Shown here in pieces: positions 33,583 to 41,465 of a DNA stretch of 64,000 nt (the stretch's first letter is position 1; each line of letters opens with the position of its first letter). Under the pieces are notes generated by a model, which had not been told where the DNA came from, did not search any database, and saw nothing but the letters and a program-made list of their open reading frames with translations. A program made the translations under genes and the position numbers. Origin of the DNA: Gemmatimonadota bacterium (GTDB lineage Bacteria; Gemmatimonadota; Gemmatimonadetes; Longimicrobiales; Gaopeijiaceae); the NCBI GenBank assembly GCA_041390125.1, contig JAWKQN010000004.1:62001-126000 (forward strand), in the 5' to 3' direction.

Positions 33583-34269
33583 CTACGAGCGCAGGGCGCC
33601 GAGGACCTGCGCCAGGATCGCGAGCGCGATCTCGCCCGGCGTGCGGGCCCCGAGATCCAGGCCCACGGGGGCCCGGATGCGCTCCAGCGCGGACGGCGCG
33701 AGGCCACCCGCCGCGAGTCGCTCGACGCGCCGCGCATGGGTGCGACGGCTGCCGAGCGCCCCGACGTAGAAGACCGGCGCCGCGAGCGCGGCCACCAGCG
33801 CGGGGTCGTCCAGCTTGGGGTCGTGCGTCAGCGTCACGACGGCGGTGCGGGCGTCCAGCCCCAACGCGCCGAACGCCTCGTCCGGCCAGGCATGCACCAG
33901 ACGCACGCCGGGGAAGCGCTCGGCCGTGGCCCACGCCGTCCGCGGGTCCACCACCGCGACCTCGAAGCCGGCGGGTGGAGCCAGGGCGGCCAGCGCCTGC
34001 GCCACGTGCACCGCGCCCACGACGATCACGCGCGGCTCGGGGTTGAAGGGGCGCAGGAACCAGCGCCGCCCGTCCACGTCGTGCACCGCGGCCGTGTCGG
34101 CCCGCAGCGCGACCGCTGCCGCGGCCTGGAGCGGGTCCGGGGCGGGGACCGCGTCCGCATCGAACTCGAGCAGACGCGCCTCGGGCTCGCCGTCCAGGGC
34201 GGTGGCCAGCACCTGCGCGCGGCGCGTTCCTGCGCTGGCCGCCACGCCCTCCAGGAGCTCGACCCTCAC
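33583..34269 (-). CDS. XdhC family protein, C-terminal (Rossmann) half
   Basis: The 228-residue protein corresponds to the C-terminal Rossmann domain of XdhC, the chaperone that delivers sulfurated molybdenum cofactor to xanthine dehydrogenase-type enzymes. Motifs seen are PRVIVVGAVHVAQALAAL, then VAVVDPRTAWATAERFPG, VVTLTHDPKLDDPAL, VFYVGALGSRRTHARR and GLDLGARTPGEIALAILAQV. The first 60 residues are linker-like. The GTG start at 34269 overlaps the stop of the N-terminal-half gene by 4 bp (GTGA), so the two halves are made from adjacent coupled genes rather than one polypeptide. Many XdhC proteins are single chains. Confidence 0.85.
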   Translation of the reverse strand: MRVELLEGVAASAGTRRAQVLATALDGEPEARLLEFDADAVPAPDPLQAAAAVALRADTAAVHDVDGRRWFLRPFNPEPRVIVVGAVHVAQALAALAPPAGFEVAVVDPRTAWATAERFPGVRLVHAWPDEAFGALGLDARTAVVTLTHDPKLDDPALVAALAAPVFYVGALGSRRTHARRVERLAAGGLAPSALERIRAPVGLDLGARTPGEIALAILAQVLGALRS

Positions 34270-34586
34270 GTGATCGGCTCGATGCGGATCTCGACGCGGC
34301 CGCCGCAGGCCAGCCCGACCTCCCAGGCCTCTTCGTCGCTCACCCCGTAGGCGACGACGGTCGGGACGTCGGACGCGAGCACGCGACGCGCTTCGTCGAC
34401 GACGGCGTTCTCGACGCACCCGCCCGACACCGAGCCCACGAAGCGCCCGTCCTCCCGCACCGCGAGGTAGCTCCCGGCGGGGCGGGGAGCGGACCCCCAG
34501 GTGGAGAGCACGGTGGCCAGCGCCACCCGGGCGCCCTCCCTGGTCCAGGCCGCGGCTTGCGCGAGCACCTCCCGGTCAGTTCCCAT
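34266..34586 (-). CDS. XdhC/CoxI family protein, N-terminal half
   Basis: The 106-residue protein is the XdhC_CoxI N-terminal domain alone. It has REVLAQAAAWTREGARVALA, TVLSTWGSAPRPAGSYLAV, the cofactor-binding SVSGGCVENAVVDEA with the conserved Cys, and a terminal GLACGGRVEIRIEPI. It is the first gene of the molybdenum-hydroxylase maturation operon. It diverges from the serine-hydrolase/dipeptidase fusion gene with 70 bp between starts. The coupled separate gene for the C-terminal half suggests the two proteins form a complex equivalent to full-length XdhC. Confidence 0.85.
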   Translation of the reverse strand: MGTDREVLAQAAAWTREGARVALATVLSTWGSAPRPAGSYLAVREDGRFVGSVSGGCVENAVVDEARRVLASDVPTVVAYGVSDEEAWEVGLACGGRVEIRIEPIT

Positions 34587-34656
34587 GTCGGGAATGTGAC
34601 CGACGCACCGCCGCGCGGGCAACGACCGCGCCTGCCTCGAACGGGAGGAGTGCTCC

Positions 34657-37035
34657 ATGCGGGCCGTTCCAGTCCGGCTCCGGCCGGCCCTGCTGGCCGT
34701 CGTCCTGGCTGCGTGCACCCCGTCCGCACCTCCGTCCGGCGACCCCGAACGCATCGACCCGGCCGCGGGGTGGGAAGAGGGGGTCGAGCGGCTGCGGGCG
34801 TTCATCCGGACCGAGATGGAGGCGAAGGGCCTCCCGGCGGTGTCCGTGGTGCTCGTGGACGACCAGACGCCCGTCTGGGCCGAAGGCTTCGGGTGGGAGC
34901 GGCCCGCCGATTCGGTTCCCGCCAGCGCCACCACCGTCTACCGGGTCGGCTCCGTGTCCAAGCTGTTCACCGACCTGGCCGTCATGCAGCGGGTGGAGCA
35001 GGGCGCGCTGGACCTGGACGCGCCGCTCGCGGACCTCGTGGCGGGGGCGCTGCCCCCCGACGAGGGCACGCCGATCACGCTGCGGCAGCTCATGTCGCAC
35101 CGCTCAGGTCTCGTGCGCGAGCCGCCGGTGGGCCACTACTTCGACGACACCGGGCCCACGCTGCTCGCCACCGTGCAGAGCCTGGGCAAGACCCGCCTGG
35201 TCTATCCGCCGCTCACGCGCACCAAGTACTCCAACGCCGGGATCGCCGTGGTGGGCTACGCGCTGGAGCAGCATACGGGCGAGGACTTCGCGGGCCTGCT
35301 GCAGCGCGACGTGCTGGCCCCACTGGGGATGGAGAGCAGCGCCTTCGAGCCGGGTCCGGCGTTGCAGCAGCGGCTCGCCCGGGCGTCCATGTGGACCCTC
35401 GACGGACGCGAGACCCCGGCGCCCGGGTTCCAACTCGGCATGGCGCCCGCCGGCAGCATGTACACGACCGTCCTCGACCTCGGACGGTTCCTGGGCATGC
35501 TCTTCGCCGGGGGCGTGGGGCAGGGGGGTCGCATCGTGGAGCAGGCCACGTTGGACACGATGTGGACCCCGCAGTTCCAGCCGGCGGGCACGGCCGACGG
35601 GGCGGGGCTCGGGTTCTTCATCGATGCGCTGGACGGCCACCGCGTCGTGCGGCACGGGGGCGCGATCTACGGGTTCGCCACCGAGCTCGCCGCCCTTCCC
35701 GACGAGCGCCTGGGCGTCGTGGCCGTCACGTCCCTGGACATCGCCAATCCTGTCGTGGAGCGCATCGCCGACGCGGCGCTGCGCACCGCGCTGGCCATCC
35801 GGGCCGGTGGGCCGCTGCCCGAGCTCGTCTCCACGTCCCCGCTGGCGCCCGAGCGCGCCGAGCGCCTGGAGGGGCGCTATGTCCGCCCGGACGGGACGGC
35901 CTCCTTCGATCTGCACGAGCGGGCCGGCCGGCTGTTCCTGGACCCGGTGGCGGGCGGCTCCGTGGCCGAGCTCCGCGCGCTCGGCGACACGCTCGTCGTC
36001 GACGACCGCACCGCCTGGGGGGCGCGGTTCGTCGAAGCGGCCGAGGGGCTCGTCTCCGCCGACGGGACGGTGCTGCGCCGTACGCAGCGGCCCCTGCCGC
36101 CGCCACCTCCCGCCCGCTGGGAGGGGCTGATCGGCGAGTACGGGTGGGACCACAACACGCTCTACGTCCTGGAACAGGACGGGCAGCTGCAGGCGCTCAT
36201 CGAGTGGTTCTTCCGCTACCCGTTGATCGAGGAGGGGCCCGACCGTTTCCGGTTCCCCGATCGGGGTCTGTACGACCACGAGACGCTGGTCTTCGAGCGC
36301 GACGCGGATGGACGCGCCACGCGGGCCGTGCTGGCGGGTTCGGTGGTCTTCGAGCGGCGTGCGCTCTCCGGTGAGGACGGCAGCACGTTCCGGATCGAGC
36401 CCACGCGCACGGCGGAGGAGCTGAGACCCGAGGCCCTGGCGGCGTCTCCGCCCGTGGAGGAGGGCCGCTTCCGCCCGACGGAGCTCGTGGAGCTGGTGAC
36501 GCTCGACCCCTCGATCCGCCTGGACGTGCGCTACGCGACGACGAACAACTTCATGGGCGCGCGCTTCTACGACGAGCCCCGCGCATTCCTGCAACGGCCC
36601 GCCGCGGAGGCGCTCGTGCGCGCCCACCGCGCGCTGGCGCGGGACGGGTACGGACTGCTGGTGCACGACGGCTACCGTCCCTGGTACGTGACGAAGATGT
36701 TCTGGGATGCGACCCCGCCGGAGCAGCGCCTGTTCGTCGCCGATCCCGCCTCGGGGTCGCGGCACAACCGCGGCGCGGCGGTGGACCTGACGCTCTACGA
36801 CCTGCGCACCGGCGAGCCCATCCGGATGGTCAGCGGCTACGACGAGTTCTCCGACCGGGCCTTCCCGGACTATCCCGGGGGCAGCGATCGTGAGCGCTGG
36901 CTACGCGAGCGGTTGCGCGAGGCCATGGAAGACGAGGGCTTCCACGTCTACGAATGGGAGTGGTGGCATTTCGATCATGGGGAGTGGCGCGAGTACGCCC
37001 TCGGGAACCAGACCTTCGACCGGATCGGGCGTTGA
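34657..37035 (+). CDS. Serine hydrolase (beta-lactamase fold) fused to VanX-type D-Ala-D-Ala dipeptidase, lipoprotein
   Basis: The 792-residue product has a lipobox (LLAVVLAACTPS, Cys20). Residues about 40-390 are a class C-like serine hydrolase: SxxK as SVSK, YSN in TKYSNAGIAVVGY, and HGG in VVRHGGAIYGF. A middle region (about 395-590) looks like the beta-rich C-terminal domains common in this group. Residues about 605-790 are a D-alanyl-D-alanine dipeptidase: LDVRYATTNNFMG, then DGYRPWYVTKMFW, SRHNRGAAVDLTLYD (zinc His and Asp) and EWEWWHFDHG (catalytic Glu, zinc His). Both halves act on D-Ala-containing peptides in known relatives, pointing to extracytoplasmic peptidoglycan or D-peptide processing. 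A strong GGGAGGAG precedes the ATG. Confidence 0.9.
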   Translation: MRAVPVRLRPALLAVVLAACTPSAPPSGDPERIDPAAGWEEGVERLRAFIRTEMEAKGLPAVSVVLVDDQTPVWAEGFGWERPADSVPASATTVYRVGSVSKLFTDLAVMQRVEQGALDLDAPLADLVAGALPPDEGTPITLRQLMSHRSGLVREPPVGHYFDDTGPTLLATVQSLGKTRLVYPPLTRTKYSNAGIAVVGYALEQHTGEDFAGLLQRDVLAPLGMESSAFEPGPALQQRLARASMWTLDGRETPAPGFQLGMAPAGSMYTTVLDLGRFLGMLFAGGVGQGGRIVEQATLDTMWTPQFQPAGTADGAGLGFFIDALDGHRVVRHGGAIYGFATELAALPDERLGVVAVTSLDIANPVVERIADAALRTALAIRAGGPLPELVSTSPLAPERAERLEGRYVRPDGTASFDLHERAGRLFLDPVAGGSVAELRALGDTLVVDDRTAWGARFVEAAEGLVSADGTVLRRTQRPLPPPPPARWEGLIGEYGWDHNTLYVLEQDGQLQALIEWFFRYPLIEEGPDRFRFPDRGLYDHETLVFERDADGRATRAVLAGSVVFERRALSGEDGSTFRIEPTRTAEELRPEALAASPPVEEGRFRPTELVELVTLDPSIRLDVRYATTNNFMGARFYDEPRAFLQRPAAEALVRAHRALARDGYGLLVHDGYRPWYVTKMFWDATPPEQRLFVADPASGSRHNRGAAVDLTLYDLRTGEPIRMVSGYDEFSDRAFPDYPGGSDRERWLRERLREAMEDEGFHVYEWEWWHFDHGEWREYALGNQTFDRIGR

Positions 37036-37092
37036 GGCCGCTCCGCCTCGCCCGGCGCTGCGGGCCAGGCCCCGGCCTTGCAGGCCTCAGCG
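37030..37092. terminator. Inverted repeat spanning the convergent stops
   Basis: CGTTGAGGCC (37030-37039) and GGCCTCAGCG (37083-37092) pair at 9 of 10 positions across a 43-nt GC-rich loop. The arms contain the stop codons of the fusion gene and of the convergent holin-like gene. It may act as a bidirectional terminator; the long loop and lack of a T-run keep this uncertain. Confidence 0.35.
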
Positions 37093-37455
37093 TCGTCTGC
37101 GGGTGTCGCCCTCGTCCCGGACGAGCCAGTTGAGCAGCATGCTGACGATGGAGACCACCAGGGCCCCGAGGAGGGCCGGGCCGAACCCGTCCACGTCCAA
37201 CACCGACGACAGGGAGGACGTGACGGCCAGCATGGCGGCGTTGACCACCAGCGTGAAGAGACCGAGCGTGACGACGATCAGCGGGAAGCTGAAGAACGTC
37301 ACGAGAGGCTTGAGCAGCGCGTTGACCAGCCCGAAGATCGCCGCGACGATCACGATGTCGATCGGCTCCCCCACGAGGGAGACCCCGTCCACCAGGCGGG
37401 CGGCGGCCCAGAGGGCGACGGCGTTGACCAGGAGTCGGAGCAGCAGCGCGCGCAT
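37087..37455 (-). CDS. Phage holin family IV-type membrane protein (YvlD-like)
   Basis: The 122-residue protein has four hydrophobic segments. They are separated by the signature motifs of the 4-TMS phage holin superfamily IV / YvlD family: ARLVDGVSLVGEP, then FGLVNALLKPLVTFFSFPLI and GLFTLVVNAAMLAVTS. The C-terminal tail is basic (RDEGDTRRRR). Despite the family name it is a common chromosomal inner-membrane protein, not evidence of a phage. Function is unknown; a stress-linked membrane role has been proposed for relatives. It diverges from the DUF4105 gene 97 bp away. Confidence 0.85.
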   Translation of the reverse strand: MRALLLRLLVNAVALWAAARLVDGVSLVGEPIDIVIVAAIFGLVNALLKPLVTFFSFPLIVVTLGLFTLVVNAAMLAVTSSLSSVLDVDGFGPALLGALVVSIVSMLLNWLVRDEGDTRRRR

Positions 37456-37551
37456 GGACGGATCCGGCTGGCGTGGACGGGCTGGCCGACCCTACGCGGT
37501 CGGCAGCGCGCCGGTGTCAGGTGCGGTTCCCCCGAAGGTAGATCCGGTCCC

Positions 37552-38388
37552 GTGACTCCCAAAGGCTCGCGCCGCATGTGGATGCTGATGCTGGTCCTGA
37601 CCCTGGCAGCGGCGGCGGCCGGCGCGTGGTGGACATTGGCTCCACCCATCGCCGGGCCCTGGGCGGACGACCACGCCGAGCTGCCCCGGGTGGAGTTCGC
37701 CGGCCGCACGGTCACGGTGCAGGGGTACCGGAACTTCGAGTACCGCTCCGCCAGCGAGTACGTCCCGCGCTACGAGACGCGCACGTTCGATCTGGACGCC
37801 CTGGAGTCGGTCTGGTACGTCCTGGTGCCGTTCTCCACCGACTGGCGCGGGCCGGCCCACTCGTTCCTCACGTTCGGGTTCGCCGACTCCACCTTCGTGT
37901 CCGTGTCGGTGGAGGCGCGCCGACAGATGGGCAGACCGTACTCGATGCTCGGGGGGATGCTCCGCCGCTTCCAGGTCATCTACGTCGTGGGTGAGGAGAA
38001 GGACCTCCTCGGCGTACGCGCGGTGCATCGGGAGGACGACGTGTATCTCTACCCCATCCGCGCCACCCCCGAAGGGGTCCGCGCGCTCTTCGTGGAGATG
38101 CTGGAACGGGCGAACGCCTTGCGGGAGCGGCCGGAGTTCTACAACACGCTCTTCAACAACTGCACGACGAACATCCTCGCGCACGTCAATCGCGTCAGCC
38201 CCCGCCACATCCGCTATGGCCCGGGGATCCTGCTGCCCGGGTACTCCGACCGGGTCGCGCTCGAGAACGGGCTCATCGACACCGAGTTGACGCTGGAGGA
38301 GGCCCGCGCGCGCTTCCGGGTCGGTGACCGGGCGCGCACGCACTGGGTCGACCCGGCGTTCTCCACCCGCATCCGGGAGACGCAATGA
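37552..38388 (+). CDS. DUF4105 (Lnb N-terminal periplasmic domain) protein
   Basis: The 278-residue protein has an N-terminal membrane anchor or signal (MLMLVLTLAAAAAGAWWTL). It is followed by the DUF4105/Lnb periplasmic domain: WYVLVPFSTDWRGPAHSFLTFGF, then SVSVEARRQMGRPYSMLGG, LYPIRATPEGVRALF and YNTLFNNCTTNILAHVNRV. The conserved His (AHSFLTF) and Cys (NNCTTN) suggest a cysteine-hydrolase-like active site, which fits the lipoprotein N-acylation protein Lnb with which the domain is named. The GTG at 37552 gives a basic N-region before the helix; an ATG at 37576 is the alternative. It overlaps the DUF72 gene by 4 bp. Confidence 0.83.
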   Translation: MTPKGSRRMWMLMLVLTLAAAAAGAWWTLAPPIAGPWADDHAELPRVEFAGRTVTVQGYRNFEYRSASEYVPRYETRTFDLDALESVWYVLVPFSTDWRGPAHSFLTFGFADSTFVSVSVEARRQMGRPYSMLGGMLRRFQVIYVVGEEKDLLGVRAVHREDDVYLYPIRATPEGVRALFVEMLERANALRERPEFYNTLFNNCTTNILAHVNRVSPRHIRYGPGILLPGYSDRVALENGLIDTELTLEEARARFRVGDRARTHWVDPAFSTRIRETQ

Positions 38389-39095
38389 CGGTGCGGGTGG
38401 GCACGTCCGGCTTCGCCTACAAGGAGTGGAAGGGGTCCTTCTATCCGGAGGATCTGAAGAATGCGGACATGCTGCGCTTCTACGCGGAGCGGTTCGCGAG
38501 CGTGGAGATCAACAACACCTTCTACCGCATGCCGAGCGTGTCGGTGCTGGAGGGATGGCGCGCACAGGTGCCGGACACCTTCCAGTTCGTCCTGAAGGCG
38601 TCCCAGAGGATCACGCACCGGAAGCGCCTGAAGGATGCGGGGGACGAGATGGACTACTGGGTGGCCACCGCGGGGACGCTGGGGACACAGCTCGGCCCCA
38701 CGCTCGTCCAGCTGCCCCCCAACCTGAAGGTGGACGTGCCTCGCCTGGAGGGCTTCCTGGACCAGGTCCCGCGCGGGTTCCGGTGTGCCTTCGAGTTCCG
38801 CCATCCGTCCTGGGCGGCCGAGCCCGCCGTCCGCGCCGCGTTGGAAGCCGCGGGCGCGGCGTGGGTGATCGCGGACGCCGACGAGGACGATCTCCTACGG
38901 GTGGAGCGCACGGCCCCCTTCGTCTATGCGCGGCTGCGGCGCGTGGCCTACACGGATGCGGACGTGGGTGAGTGGGCCCGACGGCTGGTGGCGTTGGACG
39001 CGGAGGATCTCTACGTCTTCTTCAAACACGAGGACGAGGGCACCGGCCCGGCGTTGGCGGCCCGCTTCCTGGAACACGTGGAGGCGGCCCGATGA
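38385..39095 (+). CDS. DUF72 domain-containing protein
   Basis: The 236-residue soluble protein matches the DUF72 TIM-barrel family. MTVRVGTSGFAYKEWKGSFYP opens it, followed by FYAERFASVEINNTFYRMPS, FQFVLKASQRITHRKRL, LGPTLVQLPPNLKVD, CAFEFRHPSWAA, and YARLRRVAYTDADV near the C-terminus. The family is widespread and conserved, with no established biochemical role; a nuclease-like or sugar-related fold has been suggested. It overlaps the DUF4105 gene upstream and the hydrolase gene downstream by 4 bp each (ATGA), so it belongs to a tightly coupled four-gene unit. Confidence 0.88.
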   Translation: MTVRVGTSGFAYKEWKGSFYPEDLKNADMLRFYAERFASVEINNTFYRMPSVSVLEGWRAQVPDTFQFVLKASQRITHRKRLKDAGDEMDYWVATAGTLGTQLGPTLVQLPPNLKVDVPRLEGFLDQVPRGFRCAFEFRHPSWAAEPAVRAALEAAGAAWVIADADEDDLLRVERTAPFVYARLRRVAYTDADVGEWARRLVALDAEDLYVFFKHEDEGTGPALAARFLEHVEAAR

Positions 39096-39763
39096 GCGAG
39101 CGTGTGTGGACCCTGGACGTGCCGGGCGCTGGTGCCGTGACGGCGTTGCTCCGCGAGCCCCCGGACGCGCGCGGCCTCTACGTGTTCGGGCACGGGGCCG
39201 GCGCCGGGATGCGCCACGCCTTCATGGACGCGGTCGCCGCGCGCCTGGCGGGCGTGGGCGTAGGCACCCTGCGCTATCAGTTCCCGTACATGGAGCGGGG
39301 CAGCAAGCGGCCCGACGCCCGACCCGTGCTGCTGGCGACCGTCCGGGCAGCCGTGGCAGCGGCCACCGCGCACACGGACCTGCCGCTCTGGGCCGGGGGC
39401 AAGTCCATGGGGGGCCGCATGACCTCGCTCGCCCAGGCCGAGGCGCCGCTGCCCGGTGTGCAGCGGCTCCTCTTCTTCGGCTATCCGCTCCACGCGGCCG
39501 GGCGGCCGTCCACCGAGCGGGCGGCCCACCTGTCGGACGTGGACGTCCCCATGCTCTTCCTCCAGGGCGAGCGGGACGCCCTGGGCGCGCCCGCGCTGCT
39601 GGCCTCCGTCCTGGCCGGGGTGCACGCGCCGGCCACCCTGCACGTGCTCGCCGGGGCCGACCACGGCTTCCACACCCGCAAGAAGGACGGACGCACCGGA
39701 GAGGAGGTCCTCGACGAGGCCGTCGCCACCTTCGCGGCCTGGACGGCCGGGGCGGGGTCGTGA
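39092..39763 (+). CDS. Alpha/beta hydrolase (TEX30/KANL3-like)
   Basis: The 223-residue cytosolic protein fits the small alpha/beta-hydrolase group related to TEX30/KANL3. GLYVFGHGAGAGMRHAFMDAVA comes first, then LRYQFPYMERGSKRPD, the nucleophile elbow AGGKSMGGRMTS, FFGYPLHAAGRP, LFLQGERDALG (acid) and AGADHGFH (His). Substrates are unknown. Its ATG overlaps the DUF72 stop and its own stop overlaps the start of the zinc-ribbon protein gene (GTGA). Confidence 0.85.
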   Translation: MSERVWTLDVPGAGAVTALLREPPDARGLYVFGHGAGAGMRHAFMDAVAARLAGVGVGTLRYQFPYMERGSKRPDARPVLLATVRAAVAAATAHTDLPLWAGGKSMGGRMTSLAQAEAPLPGVQRLLFFGYPLHAAGRPSTERAAHLSDVDVPMLFLQGERDALGAPALLASVLAGVHAPATLHVLAGADHGFHTRKKDGRTGEEVLDEAVATFAAWTAGAGS

Positions 39764-40269
39764 GCGCCCGCTGCGCGGAGTGCGGCGCGCCCTGGCCCGA
39801 CGCCGAAGCACCGCGCTGCAGCGCCTGTGGCGCGGACGGCCGTCTGGGCGCGCTCACGGCCGAGCGGGCCCCCAGCCGGCAGGTGCTCGTGCGCGACTTC
39901 CTCATCTTCGAGCTGAAGCTGCTGCTGGACGGCGCCATGGACCTGATCCTGGGCCCCATCGCCGCGGTCGTCTTCCTGCTCGACCTCGCGGTGGGCGGAC
40001 CCCACCTGGGCAAGCGCTTCTACCGGGTGTTGCGCTTCGGGGAGCGCTGGGATCTGTGGCTCAGCCTCTACCAGCCGGCCCGCGAGGCGGACGCCCGCGA
40101 GGACGGCCTGTTCGCCGCGGGGGCCCGCGGCGCCGACTCGCTCATCGGAAAGCTGGAGGAGCTGCTGACCGATCCGCGCCTGCCCGACGGCACCCGCCGC
40201 CGGATCGAGGAATGGGTGGCGCGCCTCGACGACGACGCCTCGCGCAGCGAACCGGAGGACGAGCGGTGA
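39760..40269 (+). CDS. Zinc-ribbon protein with a hydrophobic segment, unknown function
   Basis: The 169-residue protein begins with a zinc ribbon: CAECGAPWPDAEAPRCSACG, two CxxC pairs. A hydrophobic stretch follows (LLDGAMDLILGPIAAVVFLLDLAVGG, about residues 55-80) and probably sits in the membrane, then a charged helical C-terminus. The segment KRFYRVLRFGERWDLWLSLYQPA may lie along the membrane. I do not recognise the family. The GTG start overlaps the upstream hydrolase stop (GTGA), making it the last gene of the DUF4105 unit, which ends at the hairpin before infA. Confidence 0.75.
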   Translation: MSARCAECGAPWPDAEAPRCSACGADGRLGALTAERAPSRQVLVRDFLIFELKLLLDGAMDLILGPIAAVVFLLDLAVGGPHLGKRFYRVLRFGERWDLWLSLYQPAREADAREDGLFAAGARGADSLIGKLEELLTDPRLPDGTRRRIEEWVARLDDDASRSEPEDER

Positions 40270-40276
40270 AGGAGGA

Positions 40277-40296
40277 TCCGTCCCGGACGGGACGGA
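40277..40296. terminator. Hairpin between convergent zinc-ribbon gene and infA
   Basis: TCCGTCCC (40277-40284) and GGGACGGA (40289-40296) form a perfect 8-bp stem with a GGAC loop in the 39-bp gap between two convergent genes. It could terminate both. There is no T-run. Confidence 0.45.
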
Positions 40297-40308
40297 GGAG
40301 GCGGGGGG

Positions 40309-40524
40309 CTACTTGTACCGATACGTGACGCGGCCGCGCGTCAGGTCGTAGGGCGACATCTCGACCTTCACCCGGTCCCCTTCGAGGACGCGGATGTAGA
40401 ACTTGCGCATCTTGCCCGAGAGGTAGGCGAGGATCTCGTGCCCGTTCTCGAGTTGCACGCGGAAATTGGCGTTCGGAAGCACCTCGGTGACGGTGCCTTC
40501 CATTTCGATCGCGTCGTTGGCCAT
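40309..40524 (-). CDS. infA: Translation initiation factor IF-1
   Basis: This 71-residue protein is a complete IF-1 OB fold: NDAIEMEGTVTEVLPNANF, then RVQLENGHEILAYLSGKMRK, YIRVLEGDRVKVEMSPYDL and TRGRVTYRYK. It binds the 30S A site during initiation. It stands alone here rather than within a ribosomal-protein operon. A well-formed promoter (TTGCTC, 17 bp, TACTAT) lies 40 bp upstream and GGAG lies 4 nt before the ATG. Confidence 0.97.
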   Translation of the reverse strand: MANDAIEMEGTVTEVLPNANFRVQLENGHEILAYLSGKMRKFYIRVLEGDRVKVEMSPYDLTRGRVTYRYK

Positions 40525-40564
40525 CCACTCCGTTCCAGATCAGAAGCGTTCAACGTCCCCGAAG

Positions 40565-40593
40565 ATAGTACCTCGGCGCCAGCGCCCGAGCAA
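40565..40593 (-). promoter_or_regulatory. Sigma-70-type promoter of infA
   Basis: On the minus strand TTGCTC (40593-40588) is followed after exactly 17 bp by TACTAT (40570-40565), close to the TTGACA/TATAAT consensus. Transcription would begin near 40558, giving a leader of roughly 33 nt. It is the best housekeeping promoter I saw in the window. Confidence 0.7.
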
Positions 40594-40623
40594 CGAGAAT
40601 CCCCCTGACCTCCTGGAGACCGC

Positions 40624-41310
40624 GTGGCCGAGCCCTGGTTCACCCCCGACCTGTTCCGCTTCCTGCAGGATCTCGCCGACAACAACCGCCGGGGCTGGTT
40701 CGAGGACAACCGGGACCGCTACGAGGCGACCCTGAAGGAGCCCGCGCTGGCCTTCATCGCCGCCTTCGGACCCCGGCTGCACACGGTCTCCCCGCACTTC
40801 CGGGCCGACCCGCGACCGGTCGGCGGCTCGCTCTACCGGATCCACCGCGACGTGCGCTTCTCGAAGGACAAGAGCCCCTACAAGACCCATCTGGGCATCC
40901 ACTTCCGGCACGAGCAGGCCCGGACCGCGCACGCGCCCGGCTTCTATCTGCACGCCGAGCCGACCCAGGCGTTCCTGGGTGTGGGGATGTGGCGGCCCGA
41001 GCGCGACGCCCTGGAGCGGGTGCGGGAGCGCATCGCAGAGGATCCCGCCGCCTGGGGTCGCGCGCGGAACGGGCGCGCCTTCGCGCGCCGCTTCGAGCTG
41101 GCCGGCCACAGCCTGGTCCGCCCGCCGCGCGGGTACGACGCCGACCACCCGGCCATCGACGACCTGAAGCGCAAGGACTTCATCGCCGTGGCCGCCCTGG
41201 CGCCGGACGACCTCACCCGCCCCGACCTGGACCGGCACCTGGGCACGCTGTGCCGGGAGGCCACCCCCTTCATGCGGTTCCTCTGCGAGGCGGTAGGCGT
41301 GCCGTTCTGA
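40624..41310 (+). CDS. DUF2461 domain-containing protein
   Basis: The 228-residue soluble protein matches the DUF2461 (TIGR02453-type) family: FTPDLFRFLQDLADNNRRGWFEDNR, then RPVGGSLYRIHRDVRFSKDKSPYKTH, GFYLHAEPTQAFLGVGMWRPE and DLKRKDFIAVAAL. The function is not established. The GTG at 40624 has a GGAG 5 nt upstream and starts right at the family N-terminus. It is divergent from infA and followed by a 155-bp gap with no recognisable gene. Confidence 0.85.
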   Translation: MAEPWFTPDLFRFLQDLADNNRRGWFEDNRDRYEATLKEPALAFIAAFGPRLHTVSPHFRADPRPVGGSLYRIHRDVRFSKDKSPYKTHLGIHFRHEQARTAHAPGFYLHAEPTQAFLGVGMWRPERDALERVRERIAEDPAAWGRARNGRAFARRFELAGHSLVRPPRGYDADHPAIDDLKRKDFIAVAALAPDDLTRPDLDRHLGTLCREATPFMRFLCEAVGVPF

Positions 41311-41465
41311 CCCCGGAGAGCGCGACGGACCCGAGGCAGGGACACCGCGGCACCGGACCTGTCCCGGCGGCCGGCGATGGCCGGGACCGCACCTCCGCGA
41401 ACGCCCCCGAGGGGCGCGCCACCCTCGCGGGAACACGACGCGGGCGGCTCCGCTAGTACCCGGGG

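Noticed and set aside
37087..37455. Phage remnant suggested by the holin-family protein
   Set aside because: YvlD-like proteins are ordinary chromosomal membrane proteins, and no other phage gene is present in the window.
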